Origin: Stereocaulon alpinum
Taxonomy: Eukaryota > Ascomycota > Lecanoromycetes > Lecanorales > Stereocaulaceae
Direction of reading: 5' to 3'
NCBI GenBank assembly: GCA_018257865.1
Contig: JAEUBA010000038.1
Coordinates: forward strand, 1 to 64,000
Length of the DNA stretch: 64,000 nucleotides
Shown: positions 24,586 to 37,398 of the stretch, piece by piece
Numbering within the stretch: position 1 is the first letter of the stretch
Layout: each line of letters starts with the position of its first letter
Notes under the pieces: model-generated
Database searches by the model: none
Told to the model about the DNA's origin: nothing
Seen by the model: the letters and a program-made list of their open reading frames with translations, nothing else
Made by a program: the position numbers and the translations under genes

Positions 24586-27500
24586 TCACTTCCCCTCCAG
24601 CAGCCTCTTCACTGCCCTCGCGGCCACCTCCAACTTCTCAACGAACTCCCCCACCCTCCCCATGGGCGCCTTTATCGCAAACCGGCAACTCGCATCATCG
24701 ACCTCATAATGCACCCACACATGCTCCGGTTCCTCCATCCCATATCCACCCTCGCTTATCGTATCCTCCCAATCCACACAATCTGTCATGATCTTCGCCG
24801 GCCGCGTCTTGCTATACATCGGGTCCCGGAACAAAGCCGGTATTTCTTCCCCCTCTTTGATTACCTCCTGAAGCGCGTACAAATGATGCGCAAACCCGCG
24901 GCCGCGGCTGATACGCGTGACGGCTTTCGTGTGCGCCTTGGCGGCCTTGTGAAAAAGCTCATGGAGTTTAGTTATGGAGGGGCCGATGCTGGGGGTAGTA
25001 GTGGAGAAGAAGCGCATGGCGGTGCAGAATTCGGCGATTTCGGGTAGGACGGTTTGGATGATGTCAACGCGGCCTTTGTGGAAGGTGCGCATGGTTATTG
25101 TCTCCCATGAGGGAGGGTTGTAGCCAAAGTAGAGGAAGGAGGCTAGTTGGATCACGAGCTGGTATCCGCTTTTTGCACCGCAGCTGTGGTGCTTGAGGAA
25201 GGAGCCGCCGAATGAGGAACAGGAGAAGTGGGTGTATTCGGTTTTGCGTAGGCTGGAGTGGAAACGCTGCTCGACGCGATGAATTTGCTTGTCGATTTCT
25301 GCATCTGATGTGAAAATATATTCCTCGAGCGGTGCGGCCGTGGCATCGTGCGGATCTTTTTCGAGTTCCGTGGGTTTATGCAACTTGATGGCTTGTTTGA
25401 TAAGACGACTGAGCTGTCGTAGAGTGGTGCCGTCAATTAGCGAGTGCTCACAGACATATGCTGAAACTCCATTTTCGCAAACGACAAACTGTAAGGTTTT
25501 GTCGCTCCATCGATTCCTAACATCACCCGAAAGGAATTGGTTGGAGCGTTCCGTTGATGTGTTTGGCGAGCCGCTGTCCAGACAAAGGATAAAAGCCGAT
25601 GAGTCGATCATCTGCACCAGATCATTGTTTGCTTGGTTAATTGCTTTGACTCTTAGACGTATCTGACTAATTAGCTTTCTGCCACAGTTGAAAAGATAGG
25701 TGGGCCACTAACTTCTGTCCAACTGTCTCGGTCGTCTGCTGTCAGAGCAGCAACTGGAGATGCGTTGTCAAGGGTTTTATCCAAGATCTCTTTAAACGTC
25801 GCTTTCAAGCTCGAGAACGAAACGTTCACTTCTGCGTGTCTGAGTGCAACCTTGAAGAAATGCCCACGCCTCATAGCTACCAGATAGTCGTTGCTTGGAA
25901 ATTTCCTCATCTGATCCACACCGATGTGGGGTTCTCGAGTAGAATGGAAAATCCATCGCAGCGTGTTCATGCACAGGGGTTGCTCGTTCAGAAAATCAGG
26001 GCTGACCTCACCTTTCTCAAGACTCTGCTTGAATTCAAATGCCGCCTTAGATATAATAGCAGCTCGATCTGCTTGGTTGTGTTGAATCTCCGATGCAGTA
26101 TGACAACCGAAAAAGGTGCCGCAAGGGACTAAAGGTGCCCGTGTCTTGAGATATACATGTTGATTGTATAGGTCAAAGAGCCAGCTATCAATCTGCCCAT
26201 CATTTACCCTCTCCTGGAGGCGGCTTTGCAGCTCTAGTCCGATCCCACCTGGCTTCTGAAGTTCTTGTATTGCGTCTGACGTTCTCCGGTACTCTTCCTC
26301 CGAGCAGAAAGCAGAGACAGTGTACAAGTAGAATTCGAGCGTACTTTTCAGGTCTGCAAGAGGAATCAGAGGAAGACCAGTTGGTTGTGAGAATTGATAT
26401 TGAGGGGCCACTGTCTTGTCATCAGTTCTTCCATTCATTCTACTACCATCAGAAAGGCTCTCTTTCTGCCGCGAAGAGACTAGACATGATCGTTTAGCTA
26501 CCGTCATGGCCAATGATCGAATATTTGGGGTGTCGAGGATTTCCGAGGTCTGCAAAGCCGCTTGAAGTGTTCGAGTGATCCACGCCTTCAACTCGATTGC
26601 AATGAGAGAATCAAGGCCCAGGTTTTCTATAGGTGAATCAAGACTTAGGTTCTCGACATCGACAGCCAGAAGTGCAGATATCTGCTTGGCGATAGCTGCA
26701 GCGAAAATATCATGTACTTCATCGAGGTTCTCTGCAGCAAGAATGGATTTTTCGACAGCCTTCGAACCCTGTGCTCTAGATGCCAAGTCATCCTTGTTCA
26801 TATTCACCCCGAGATGATTGAACATGGGGATCTCGAGAAGCCCTGGATGCTGCGACTCCAACAAAGATTGTCTGTCAAATCCAATGGCCACCTGGTTCAA
26901 CTTGTCCTGCCGAGCCTGTGAACCCATGGCGTATTCCAAGAGCGCGAATAGCTCGCTCATCTGAAGCGGTATGCAGCCTGCTCGGGTCGCACTTCGTCGC
27001 AAGTCCGGATTGGAAGCTATGACGTCGGATTCATCTATCATACCAAGGTTCAAGGAGAGATAATGGGCTTTGGAATGGGTTCGGCTGCGTGCTAACTCGT
27101 CTTGAAAAGCGTTGCCCGCTGAATAGTTGGCTTGTGACCTAGGTCCAACTATACTAGCAATCGACGATAGCATGATAAAGAATTCAAGCGAAGGGCTCTC
27201 GAACACCTTATTCAAATGCGTAGTCCCTGAGACTTTTGGCCGCACTGCGGTGTTGAAATCGTCATAGCTCATCTGTTCTATGATACGGTCCTGTCAATGT
27301 CAGCTATATCTTTACAAAAGAGATGGCAGTCCTCACTTGAAGCACCATTGCAGCCTGGATGACGCCCTTCACAGGCGGCAAGTCTGTCAGACATTGAATA
27401 GCCACTTCTTGCAACTCTCTTAGATTTGCGATATCGCACATCTCAATGCGAATATTTGCCCCCGATGAACTTAACTCCCTTTCAAGACGTTGCCGCTCAG

Positions 27501-30500
27501 TTTCTCCCAAATTCCTTCGCGAGAGAAGCAGGATATGCCTCACCCCATGGTTAGCAAGAAAGTGGATGATTTTCTGACCTAGGCCTCCCAGTCCGCCAGC
27601 TATAACGTAGGTGCCACTCCCCTCAAGATGCATAGTCTCATTTGGAGGAGGGAGAGCTTTCACCGTGGTTTCATTCTCAACCGTTAGAACTACCTTTCCG
27701 ATATGCTTACGACTTTGAATCAACCTAAAAGCGTCCTCAATGTCTCCAATCGCCATTGTCGTGACTGGCTGAACAGCATTCAGCACCCCGCTTTCGAACA
27801 TCGACATTATCGTCTCGAACACGGCACGTATCGTCTCTGGTCGATGATCTGCTAAGCCAACCAGGTCGAGCGAGGCAAACTTCACATTTCTTTCAAAGGG
27901 TTTCATGCCTAGTTGGCTGTTCCGATGGATGTCTGATTTTCCGATTTCGATAAATGTGCCGAATTTTGCAATGCAGTCCCAACTATCCAACAAGGCTTCA
28001 CCAGAGAGAGAGTTCAGAATGACATCTACTCCTTCATGCCCAGTCATTCGGAGAAGTCCTTCCTTGAACGCTCTAGATCGATTTGAGAATATTTGGCCCT
28101 CCGGAATACCGAACCTCTCCACAAGTTCTTGGCGTTTCGAGAGGCTGCCAACCGTTGCAAAAACCTTTGCTCCACGGTGCTGTGCGATCTGAATGGCCGC
28201 TTGACCTACTCCACCAGCCGCCGAATGTATGAGGACTGTTTGGTCTTTCTGGAGATTTGCTATCTCCACTAGACCATAGTATGCAGTCAAAAATATCACC
28301 GGCATTGATGCCGCTGTGACGAAGGACATGGAATTTGGGATGCGGGAACAATTGCTCGCTCTGGCTCGGGCGTGATTCGAATAGGCTGTTGCATACCAAG
28401 CGCAAACTCGATCACCGACCCGAAGGCGTGGCCGACAATTAGAGCCAACGGCTGTGACAATCCCGGAACACTCGCCGCTCATTGGTGTCGACGCCTTCAT
28501 TTGACCCAATGCTATGAAGACATCCTTGAAGTTGACTCCGAAAGCCTCGACTTGGATTTGCAATTCGTCATCACGTAATTTCTCAAGTACACGGCGGTCT
28601 TCAACAAACACAAGGCTGTCAAGGAGTCCCGGCTTTCCCACTTGTAGCTTCAATGAGCGCAGGCTTTGTTTGAAAAGTGTGGACTCCGCCTTTGGTGCCT
28701 GATTCGTCCCCGTGACCATATTGTTAATTCGATCGTCGGGGATGAGTCGCGGAATTAATATCTGATCATCTTGGTAAGCATATTCAGTTTCTGCCAAGCT
28801 GCTTTGTGCCGAGGAAAACCCAAAAGCTGCAAAGAAGACCGTGGATATGGCGTCAATGGAGTTTGTGTCCAATGATGTATTATTGCGCATATCGAACGTG
28901 ATGAGTTCGAGTCCCTCGTTCTCTGACCGAGCCGCTCTGGCGAATCCTGTAGTCAGTCCTTTGTCAGGTACCGAAGGCTCTTCGTTGCAGTCCCTGGCAC
29001 TGATCCAGAAAATTCGCTTTGCCTTGGTCACCAGGTTACGTATCTGTTGGAACCTCTCGTTTGACAGGTTTGCTAACGTTGGCCGATTGTTTGAGTCCAG
29101 GATCACGTAAATTCTGTCTTCACATATATTCTCTAACGTCTTCCTGAACGGGATGCAAGCCGGGAAACCCTTCGTTTCTAGTGCGGAACTTAACGCTCTA
29201 GCGAATCCGCTCTGGTACTCGCCGAGTTTAGTTTCAACCAGAAACTCTACAGACGGCAGATTGGGAATCATGTCCCGGCGGTCGGCTCTGGAGATCATCA
29301 TAGTCATCGTCCTTGCAGATCTTTCGAAATCGTGTGCTGCAACCTCGACGCCAGTAAAACCGTTAGAAGAAAGCGAGTGGTCCCATCGCTCAGTAGACAG
29401 AAGTGGACAGTCTTTTCGTCCTTCGTTGTAACCTGGCAAGAAATTCAGTCTGTGGTCCAAACTTGATCGTTTGAAAAGGAGACTTACCACTCCACCAGCC
29501 GGGAAGCAGGCCAAAAATTATACTCCACGCTGGACGAAGGCGTGTGAGCTCGATCAATGCGAGTCTTCCACCTGGCTTCAGGAGCCATCGAACGTTCTTC
29601 AGAGTACTGTTCACGGATGTAGTAGCATGGAGTACATTTGATGCTATGACAAGGTCATATGACTCTTCCGCAAATCCCTGCGCATTTGGATTTCGCTCAA
29701 TATCGAGAGTCTTGAATCTCACCTTGCCCGACCAATCTTTCAATAGCGACTGGGCTGGTTTGAAGAAGCCAGGAGATATGTCCGTAAAGTCATAACTGCC
29801 GAACATTTGCCGTCCATCCTGGGTGAGTGTCCGAAGTACAGGCAATGTTGTGCCCCCAGTACCGGCTCCAATCTCGAGTATTTTCATATCTGGAATCTTG
29901 AAGACGAGGTGATTAAGATACTGACTCAAATGAGAATAGCATCGTACGGATGAGTCATCGGTGTAGAGGCGGTAGAAAAGACCTCCCTCGAGCAAGAGAG
30001 CCAGTGGATCTACCTTCCCCGCCAGCATGTGGGTCAGGTTTTCGCCCATCCGGCTCACCGCCTCTCCTTCAACGCCCTCTCGTTGCGCTTCCCAAAGGGT
30101 GCACGTAACATCGTCTTCCTTCATGCCGCGAATAAGGCTTTGGCAAGGTTCGGAATCAAAGTATCGCCTCATCCAATCTAAAAGGTACTTGTGATGCTTC
30201 CCGAGAACCGTCAAGGTATACTCTTTAAGGTGCTTGAGACAAAGCTTAATATAAAGACATGAGGCCTTGTCCAATAGTTCAGCTTTCTGGTCCGAGGACA
30301 GCGCGGTGTGTCTCGAAAAGGTCGTGGAATGTGAGAAGTCAAGGGCCATGTAGTCAGCGTCGAGGCCCCACTCCAGCTGATACGTGATATTTCGGTCTCC
30401 GTGAACGGATGAATCTGTTCTTTGCACCTCGCCGACACCGCAGAGTTCTCCATTTGAGATCACAAGTGGAAGACTTGAGTCTTGACAGTCGCCCGTTGGG

Positions 30501-33500
30501 TAGGCTACCACATGTGTCCTAGCCGAACGTGGACCTTCTGGAATCAGTTCGGCAGTCACCTGGAGCTTTTCTGCAGGTCTTGTCGTCAGATTGGCCGGGA
30601 TCGTGATTTCCTCTATGGCAAGCGGCATCACAGACCCAGGGGAGCAATACTGTAAGAACAAAGGTAGACTGATGTGAAATAGTGCGTCGAGTGTGGCTGG
30701 ATGGATGACGTGCGGCTGCATAAAACTCGCAGGCATACAAGCCGCAATGTCTGGGATTTGCACTGTCCCAAAAACATGGAGGTTACCAACGCTGACGTCT
30801 CCCAGGTTCGTAAAGCTCGATCCGTAATCGTTTCCGTTCGAGCGAAGCTTTTCGTAGAAGTTACTAGAATTGAGAGAAACTGAGCTATGGTCTTTCAAGC
30901 AATGTGTTTGCTCTCGCACCGCCGCGGATACTTGGCTTCTTTCGCAGAGAGACTCAAACCCGTCCGCCGCCGAGGCAAATTCTACCATAATAGAGCCTCT
31001 GCAGTTTTCGCTCCACACACCGTCTTGAGAAAGAGAGAAGACCCTAAAGTCATTCCAGCCAGATGAGTCTCTAACATTGCCATTTATCAGGGCTTTTAGG
31101 CTGAGCTGGATCTCTATCTGCCCGGGCGGCTCGGGGATCAAAAGTGCCTTAGAGAACACGATGTCCCGCATTATGTACTGGCGGATGATGCCCGTGGATT
31201 GGCGGTTCTGTAAGTCTTGTGCAATCCCCTCAATTGCCATACACAGATACCCAGACCCGGGAAAAATGATCGAATTATCGACAACATGGTCACGCAGCCA
31301 GGGTAGTGTCTCCAGGTTGAGTATATTGCGCCATGTGGGTTCGAATGGAGTCCCACTCGGGATTCGTACACCTAGAAGGTCATGGTGCGGATTGGGGCGA
31401 AGACGAAACTCTTTACTCAAACGAGATTCATGCCAATATTTCGTGGTGTGATCCCATGGGTAGGAAGGTAGATCCTGAACGACAGTTTTGTGGGATTTTG
31501 AGCTCCCAAACAAGGTACTGGGCTCTACATTCAGAGGGTACCCAAGTTCGAAGAGTTTTCCGCATAGCGATAGTATGCTATGTAAGCCATCATGATCTCT
31601 GACAAGACTAGGCAAATACCGATAACTCGCTGCTCCACGACCAGGCTGTGCAAGAACCTGGCGAGTTGGTCCGGAAAGAGCAGTGTGCGGCCCCATCTCG
31701 ATAAAGCATACCACTGAGTCCGTTGTGAAGCTAGCCTCTGCACAATGGATGCGAGATAGTTCCGTGAGCGCGTCAGAGAAACGGACCTGAGAGGTCAAGT
31801 TCTGTACCCAGTAGGAAGGACCGAAGTCCTTTCTTTTTTCAGCTGCCGTCACCGATGAAATGAACTTCACTGATGACCGAGGCACACTGAACTCCAACCC
31901 TTCTAAGGAGCAAAAATACTGGGATGCAACTTGCTGCACATGATGTGAGTGGTATGCGATATCTACCTTGAGCTTTTTTGCGAACACGTCTTGGTCATCG
32001 AGTACAGCTTTGAGCTCATCGATAGCAGACTCATCCCCTGCAATAGTTACGCTAGCTGAGCTGTTGACACAAGCGACAGACACAATACCACTTTGAAGCT
32101 GAGCAATATAATCTGATGCTTCATGCTCTCCTAGGGCAACCGCAAGCATGGCGCCTTTGGTGTGTAAAGTCTGCTTGCAGAGAGCTGAGATGAAGCCTCG
32201 ATGATACGAGACACTTAAAGCTGTATGATGGGAGAGGACTCCAGTTGCATATCCTGCAGCGATTTCACCGCTGGAATGGCCTAAAACTGCAGTGGGCTGG
32301 GCTCCTAAACTGCCGAGTAGATCAACAAGCGCAATCTGTATGGCAGTAGTAGCTGGCTGTGCGATCTCACTATCGTCAATTCTAGAAGTCGACTTATCCA
32401 GCGAGAGCTCTTCGATTAAGCCCCAGGTCGCGCCAAGGCCTTGAAGGATGTGGTCGGACTTGACCAAGGACTTCCGAAACCTTGGCTGAGCGATGAAAAG
32501 CTCGCGCCCCATGGCGGACCACTGAGCGCCTTGTCCGGTGAATAGGTAAATTAGCCGGATGTCGGTGGATGCTTTGGTCACCTCCAAAGTCTTTTGAGAG
32601 AGTGAGGACCTGAGATCTTGAGAGCTGCTTGCGATGACACTGCATCGCCATGGCATGTGTGAGCGACGGGCAGCTAGCGTGTACGCCAGTGGACAAAGGC
32701 CATCGTTTTTGCGCGATGTGTTTGACGCCCATTTTGCAAGATCCTCCGCGTGTTTGAGCAGTGACCGCTCAGATTTTGCCGTCAAAACCAACAACTGCAG
32801 TGTTGGGGCCGTTTCATACGTCGAGATTGCGGTTTGTCCATTGCCATGGATGTTACAATCAGGAATACCCATGCAAGCCACTTCCCCGGAAACGTTTACG
32901 TATCCTTCTCCATCTGAGTCGCTAGTTGAGCTAGTGATAGTGCTTGATGTGACGTCTCCATTCCGATTGGCACTGATCGAATTTTGTTGCCAGCTCGTGA
33001 GAGATTCTAGTACTACGTGTGCGTTTGTTCCTTCGCGTTAGTCAGCATCGTATACTCATGGCTTGAATGGGGACAATATCCAGGTTATATTTACCACCGT
33101 AGCCAAAGCTATTAACAGACGCGTAACGTGAGCTAGAATCATTGACTGGGAAAGGCTCCATAGCGCGAGGCAGCTAGAGCGCAAGATTGCTTGTCAGAAG
33201 AGACCAAGACTGCGCAGAGGTCCACTTACCCTGATCTGTTGGATTCGGTCTTCTAACCCAATCTTAATCTCCTCCAGATTGATGTTAGGTGGGATGTATC
33301 CCTTCTCAAGGATCAGGACTGTCTTGATTAAACCTGCCAAGCCACTTGCGCTTTCAAGATGTCCAATGTTCGATTTGACAGATCCAACATACAGTAGGTT
33401 TTGCCGACGGTCACCGTTACAGAATACACTCGAGATGGACTTCATTTCAGTCAAGTCACCAGCTATCGTACCAGTTCCGTGAGCCTCGATGTAATCAACA

Positions 33501-34473
33501 TCAAGGGTTTGAAGGCCAAGCTCCTCGTACATCCCGCGGACTAGACTTTCTTGCGCTTGTTGATTGGGAAGCGCGATGCCAGAAGTTTTCCCATCTTGGT
33601 TGACGCCTGTATGACGTATGACAGCGCGAATACTATCACCTGCTTTTAGAGCGTCGTCCAATCTTTTGAGGACGATAGCAGCGACGCCTTCGCCGCGACC
33701 ATAGCCGGCGCCTCGACTGTCGAACGCGAAACATCTTCCCTCAGGATTCAATATGCTGTACACTAAGTCTTAGCAAAATTCTTTCTTCAAAGGACCTGCT
33801 ATACGAACTGAAGAAGACTCATGGGTATCATGGAATCAGGAGTCAAGATGAGGTTCGTTCCTCCGACGATCGCCATACTAACCTCACCTGTGCGAAGGCT
33901 TTGAGATGCCTGATGGAGAGCTACTAGACCGCCAGAGCAGCCCGTGTCCAGTGTCATAGAGGGTCCCTTAAGATCAAATGTATACGAGATTCTATTGGAT
34001 GCTATAGCATCTCCTGAACCAGTAAGGTGGTAACTAGCAATATCACTTGTATCCTTATACATCATGCGGTCATAGTCTCGGCTGAAAATGGCGACATGTA
34101 CTGATGTCTTCGAGCCGCGAATCTGCTCTAGGGGAATTCCGGCATTCTCAAGGGCTTCATAAGCCGTCTCTAGCTGCAATCTTTGTTGCGGATCCATTGC
34201 ATTTGCTTCAGAGGGAGTGATTCCAAAGAAGCCAGCGTCGAAGGCTGATATATCTTGACTGAGGAAATGACCCCCTTGATGATTGGATGTGCCGTTGACA
34301 TCAGGGCTCGGATGATAGAATGATTTTGAATTGAATCTGTCGGATGGTACTTGTGACCAGGCACTTTTGCCTTCTGAGAGCATTGACCAAAAGTCCTCCG
34401 GATTGTTGGCGCCGGCCGGAAAGCGGCAACTCATTCCGACTATAGCAAGGGGAATGGGACTTTGAGACGCCAT
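24586..34473 (-). CDS. Highly reducing PKS with C-terminal carnitine acyltransferase
   Basis: Seven exons (34473-33809, 33755-33230, 33173-33095, 33030-29488, 29432-27337, 27290-25713, 25662-24586) sum to 9,564 nt, an open frame of 3,187 aa. All introns are GT-AG, 46-64 nt. Domain order: KS with DTGCSGG (Cys179) and His314/His354; MAT with GHSSG (Ser676); DH with His1005 and Asp1205; C-methyltransferase with LEIGAGTGG at about 1475; ER with HSAAGGVGQ at about 2007; KR with GGLGGLG at about 2217 and Tyr2359; ACP with GLDSL (Ser2531); then, from about 2608, a carnitine acyltransferase with EHSLIDGT (His2902). Iterative type I synthase, cytosolic. A cAT-bearing HR-PKS, Trichoderma virens Tv6-931, is reported to off-load chains onto alcohols through this domain. 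The DH motif has Asn where Gly is usual (HVVDNSIIFP). The first intron donor (GTTCGT) is weak but is the one that keeps frame and family alignment. Confidence 0.95.
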
Positions 34474-36045
34474 TCTGTTCGAATGCTTGAGTAAATAGCC
34501 AGGTTGTTATAAGCTAGGTAGGGGGACGGTCGAGAGACGCCTGGATATAAGGTATGAATAATATGGTTCAGATACTCATCTGGACTAGTGATTTGATACG
34601 GAAAAGACAACACTGCTATAGCCTTGACTGTGGTCAGTCCATTCTTAGGCTGCAATCTGAAACATCAAAGCTTTGCCTTTCAGCTTGACAAGGTTGAGTC
34701 CATTGACACACATGCGGCAAATCACTAGGCGTCGAGCCAAGTCCGTGGGCCATCAATCTAGGCTTGATACAAATTGGAGAGGGTGTCGATCCTTTCAGAC
34801 GAAAAGGGATAGTGAAAGCTAACACCACTGGCTGAGCGCGGCGGCATGACCCAATGCCTGCGAAAGGAGGCTCTGTAGCTTACAAGGCTATTGAGTATTG
34901 TATCGCAAGTGCTACGACATTCTTACTACCCGTTGCATGTGTCCCAAGACTGTGATATTCAGCCGTATCTTCATGCATAAGCAGGCATCCAATTGTTTCG
35001 GTCGTAACATCTTCTGCCGTTCGCGGGTTTCAGATGGCTTCGTCTGCCGGGAAGATATGCACGGTCCCGGCAATGCTCTGAGATTTGGGGTTACGTCTTA
35101 GCGATCCACGAGTTGTAAGGGTAGGTGGTGCAACAGAAGCTTATCCAGTCAAGCCGTGCAGTGAAGATCAGTGCTCTACCGTTATGAAACTCAGCTCCTA
35201 GTCAAATCCGATGAGGCCAGAAACCGGCAACAAAAAAAGGGTGTCACCAGATGTCGATTATTGTCAGCTTACGGAACCGCCGAGTAACGGGTAGATCCTA
35301 TGAGGCGAGAGTTGATATTACCTTTGATGCATCCCGTCTGGACGATCAGAATTTGAGAAGCACTGCATTTGCACGGGATTGACACGTGGGCTGCATGGCT
35401 GGACCTGCAGATCTTTTCAGCAGTACTTAATACGAATTTTGCAACTCCGCTCCGGTCTACCGCACCAGTAATATGTTTGAACAGCAACGGCACGCTGTGG
35501 TGGCAGATGAGTAGAGGGGCTCGAAGGATTCATGCAAGCAAAGGCTGACTCGCATGCGAGTTCTATGGTCTTAGGCATTAGCCATTAACAGATCTATGAT
35601 CCTCTTTTCACCATTGGACTCGTTATCTGGATAAGATCGGCATTTGAAGAATGTGATCATGCGAGGATAAACAAATTGGCCAATTGTGAGATGTCCGAGC
35701 AGTCTTAGGTTTGCAATTTAATGTGTGTCTAACATATTTACAGGAGGACGGCAAAACGTTACATGGCTTAGAGGATGACTGTAACGACACCAGTTGATTA
35801 ACAACATCATATTCGAACCCCAGATCTGCCTTTGGCGAATGGTATTCGACCTCTGGACACGAAATGCCTGTATAAAGATGAAGATCGTACTCGAACCCCA
35901 GGTCTACTCTTGTCTAAACTTATTTGATTTCTGGATACTGCTTCTACCATGATCGAGAATGAGAAAAGGAATCCCAAAGCTACTAACCAAGTTCTCAAAC
36001 ACGAAGTCCGCATCAGACATCGAAATCTCATAAAGCACCCTCAGC
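34474..36045 (-). promoter_or_regulatory. Upstream region of the PKS; no gene seen
   Basis: This 1.57-kb gap separates the PKS start from the stop of the SAT4-like gene, both on the minus strand, so it must hold the PKS promoter. No convincing gene. It contains an imperfect 78-bp direct duplication: TCGAACCCCAGATCTGCC at 35,813 and TCGAACCCCAGGTCTACT at 35,891. No recognised transcription-factor site is claimed. Confidence 0.5.
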
Positions 36046-37398
36046 TCAAGATTCAGACGTTCCTCCCACGAAAATCGTAGACAACGGGATATCCTGCGCT
36101 TCGTCAAGTTTTCTCGACCCAAACCTATCCGCCGACTCATTAAAGAGTGGTAGATGACGAGGACGGTCTTTGAGACGTTCGAAACTGCCAGACGAATAAT
36201 CACTGGACTTCTCTTTAGTACATTCGCCCGTGCTTCTTCTAGACCGCGAAGATAGGAGCCTCGACCATCCTAATCGAGTCGACGAGAGTAGTTTCTCCGG
36301 GAAAAGATATCTGAGCGCGGGCTTGACTGCCACTAGACAGGCGCAAATGACCGTGACATTGGTCTCGATGACGCTCCAGCAAGCTACATCGACCAAATCC
36401 CCTAGTCACGTCAGAAGGAGATGACTTTTAGGCCAATGGTGACTAGGGACTTACAACTGAAATCTTTTGGAGAGTAAAAGAGTTTACTGTATCGATAGGT
36501 AGCGACAATGCACGTTCTGCATTCGGCTCAGCTTGTTTTTCTGCGCAGTAGAAAGTGTAAGACTTACAGGCCACCCGTGAGAAACAAGGCGCAGAGTTCA
36601 ATCTTTTCCGTGCGAGGTAGTTGCAGCTTCTTAACCAATGGTAATGGTGCGAGGAGAATGGCAAAGTCCGTAATCACCCAAGGGATAGGTACAATTACAG
36701 TGAATATTGCCTCATTCCCACACCGTGCATGAGTTTCCGTATCCCAATTCGCCCGAATCGGAGAGCACATGAACGCGTAGCCCAACAGCGAAGATAGGTA
36801 CCACGCCACCACAATAGCAGCCAAGATGCGCGCCGTGACTTGAAATTTTCTCGTGATGAAAATACGGTGAAGTAAAATTAGTACTGAGAGCTTCCCTAGG
36901 AAGAGAGCGGTACACTGCAAGAGAGGCAAAATATAGAAACCCTATATATATATTGGCAAAGTCGGACAGAGATTTGGGGGGCGAGTCCACCTTCTTGAAT
37001 CCTACGACTTGCTCACTCGTCAGACTCGACGCATGTTGGCCGAGGCCCGAAAATTGCGTTGCTATATACACAAAGTCAATACGTAATGCTGGCCACAAGC
37101 ATGTAAAGCAGCTTACAAGTAGCTACAAGAACTCCTTCCCCCATGGTTACAAACTAGGCAAAATTCAGTGGGGTCCGGAGAGTCTGGTTCGCGAATAGAT
37201 ACAGACCCAGGAAGCGACAACAAGGTAGTCGTCCCAGCCCAAGCCAATGCGCTTGAGTCGTCTTGACATCAGACGCAAAGTGAGCGCGACGAGCGAGAGG
37301 CTCGAGAAGACAGCCACGATTGATATGACCTCAGTGTCGTGGTTGATGGTTGGGTCAGTATCAAATGTAGCTGTCAAATCCTGAGGCGTTGAACCCAT
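36046..37398 (-). CDS. SAT4-family (rhodopsin-like) integral membrane protein
   Basis: Proposed exons 37398-37207, 37122-36991, 36914-36568, 36516-36455 and 36401-36046 give an open frame of about 362 aa, the usual size for this fungal seven-helix family. Seen motifs: GWDDY after the first helix, TQFSGLGQH, LGKLSVLILLHRIF, MCSPIRANWD, ITDFAILLAPLPLVKKLQLP, FLTGGL continuing across intron 3 into a YRYSKL segment, and DVACWSVIETNVTVICACL, then a Ser/Arg-rich cytoplasmic tail. Introns 1, 3 and 4 have good GTNNGT or GTAAGT donors. Intron 2 (36990-36915) has a good acceptor (CTCTTGCAG) but a poor GTGGAC donor; without it the frame breaks, so that junction needs RNA evidence. The ligand and role are unknown; plasma-membrane location is inferred. 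It lies upstream of the PKS in the same orientation. Confidence 0.8.

Noticed and set aside
24412..25047. A 211-codon plus-strand frame overlapping the PKS 3' end
   Set aside because: It lies antisense over the well-supported cAT exon and shows no family motif; codon pattern is that of a shadow frame.
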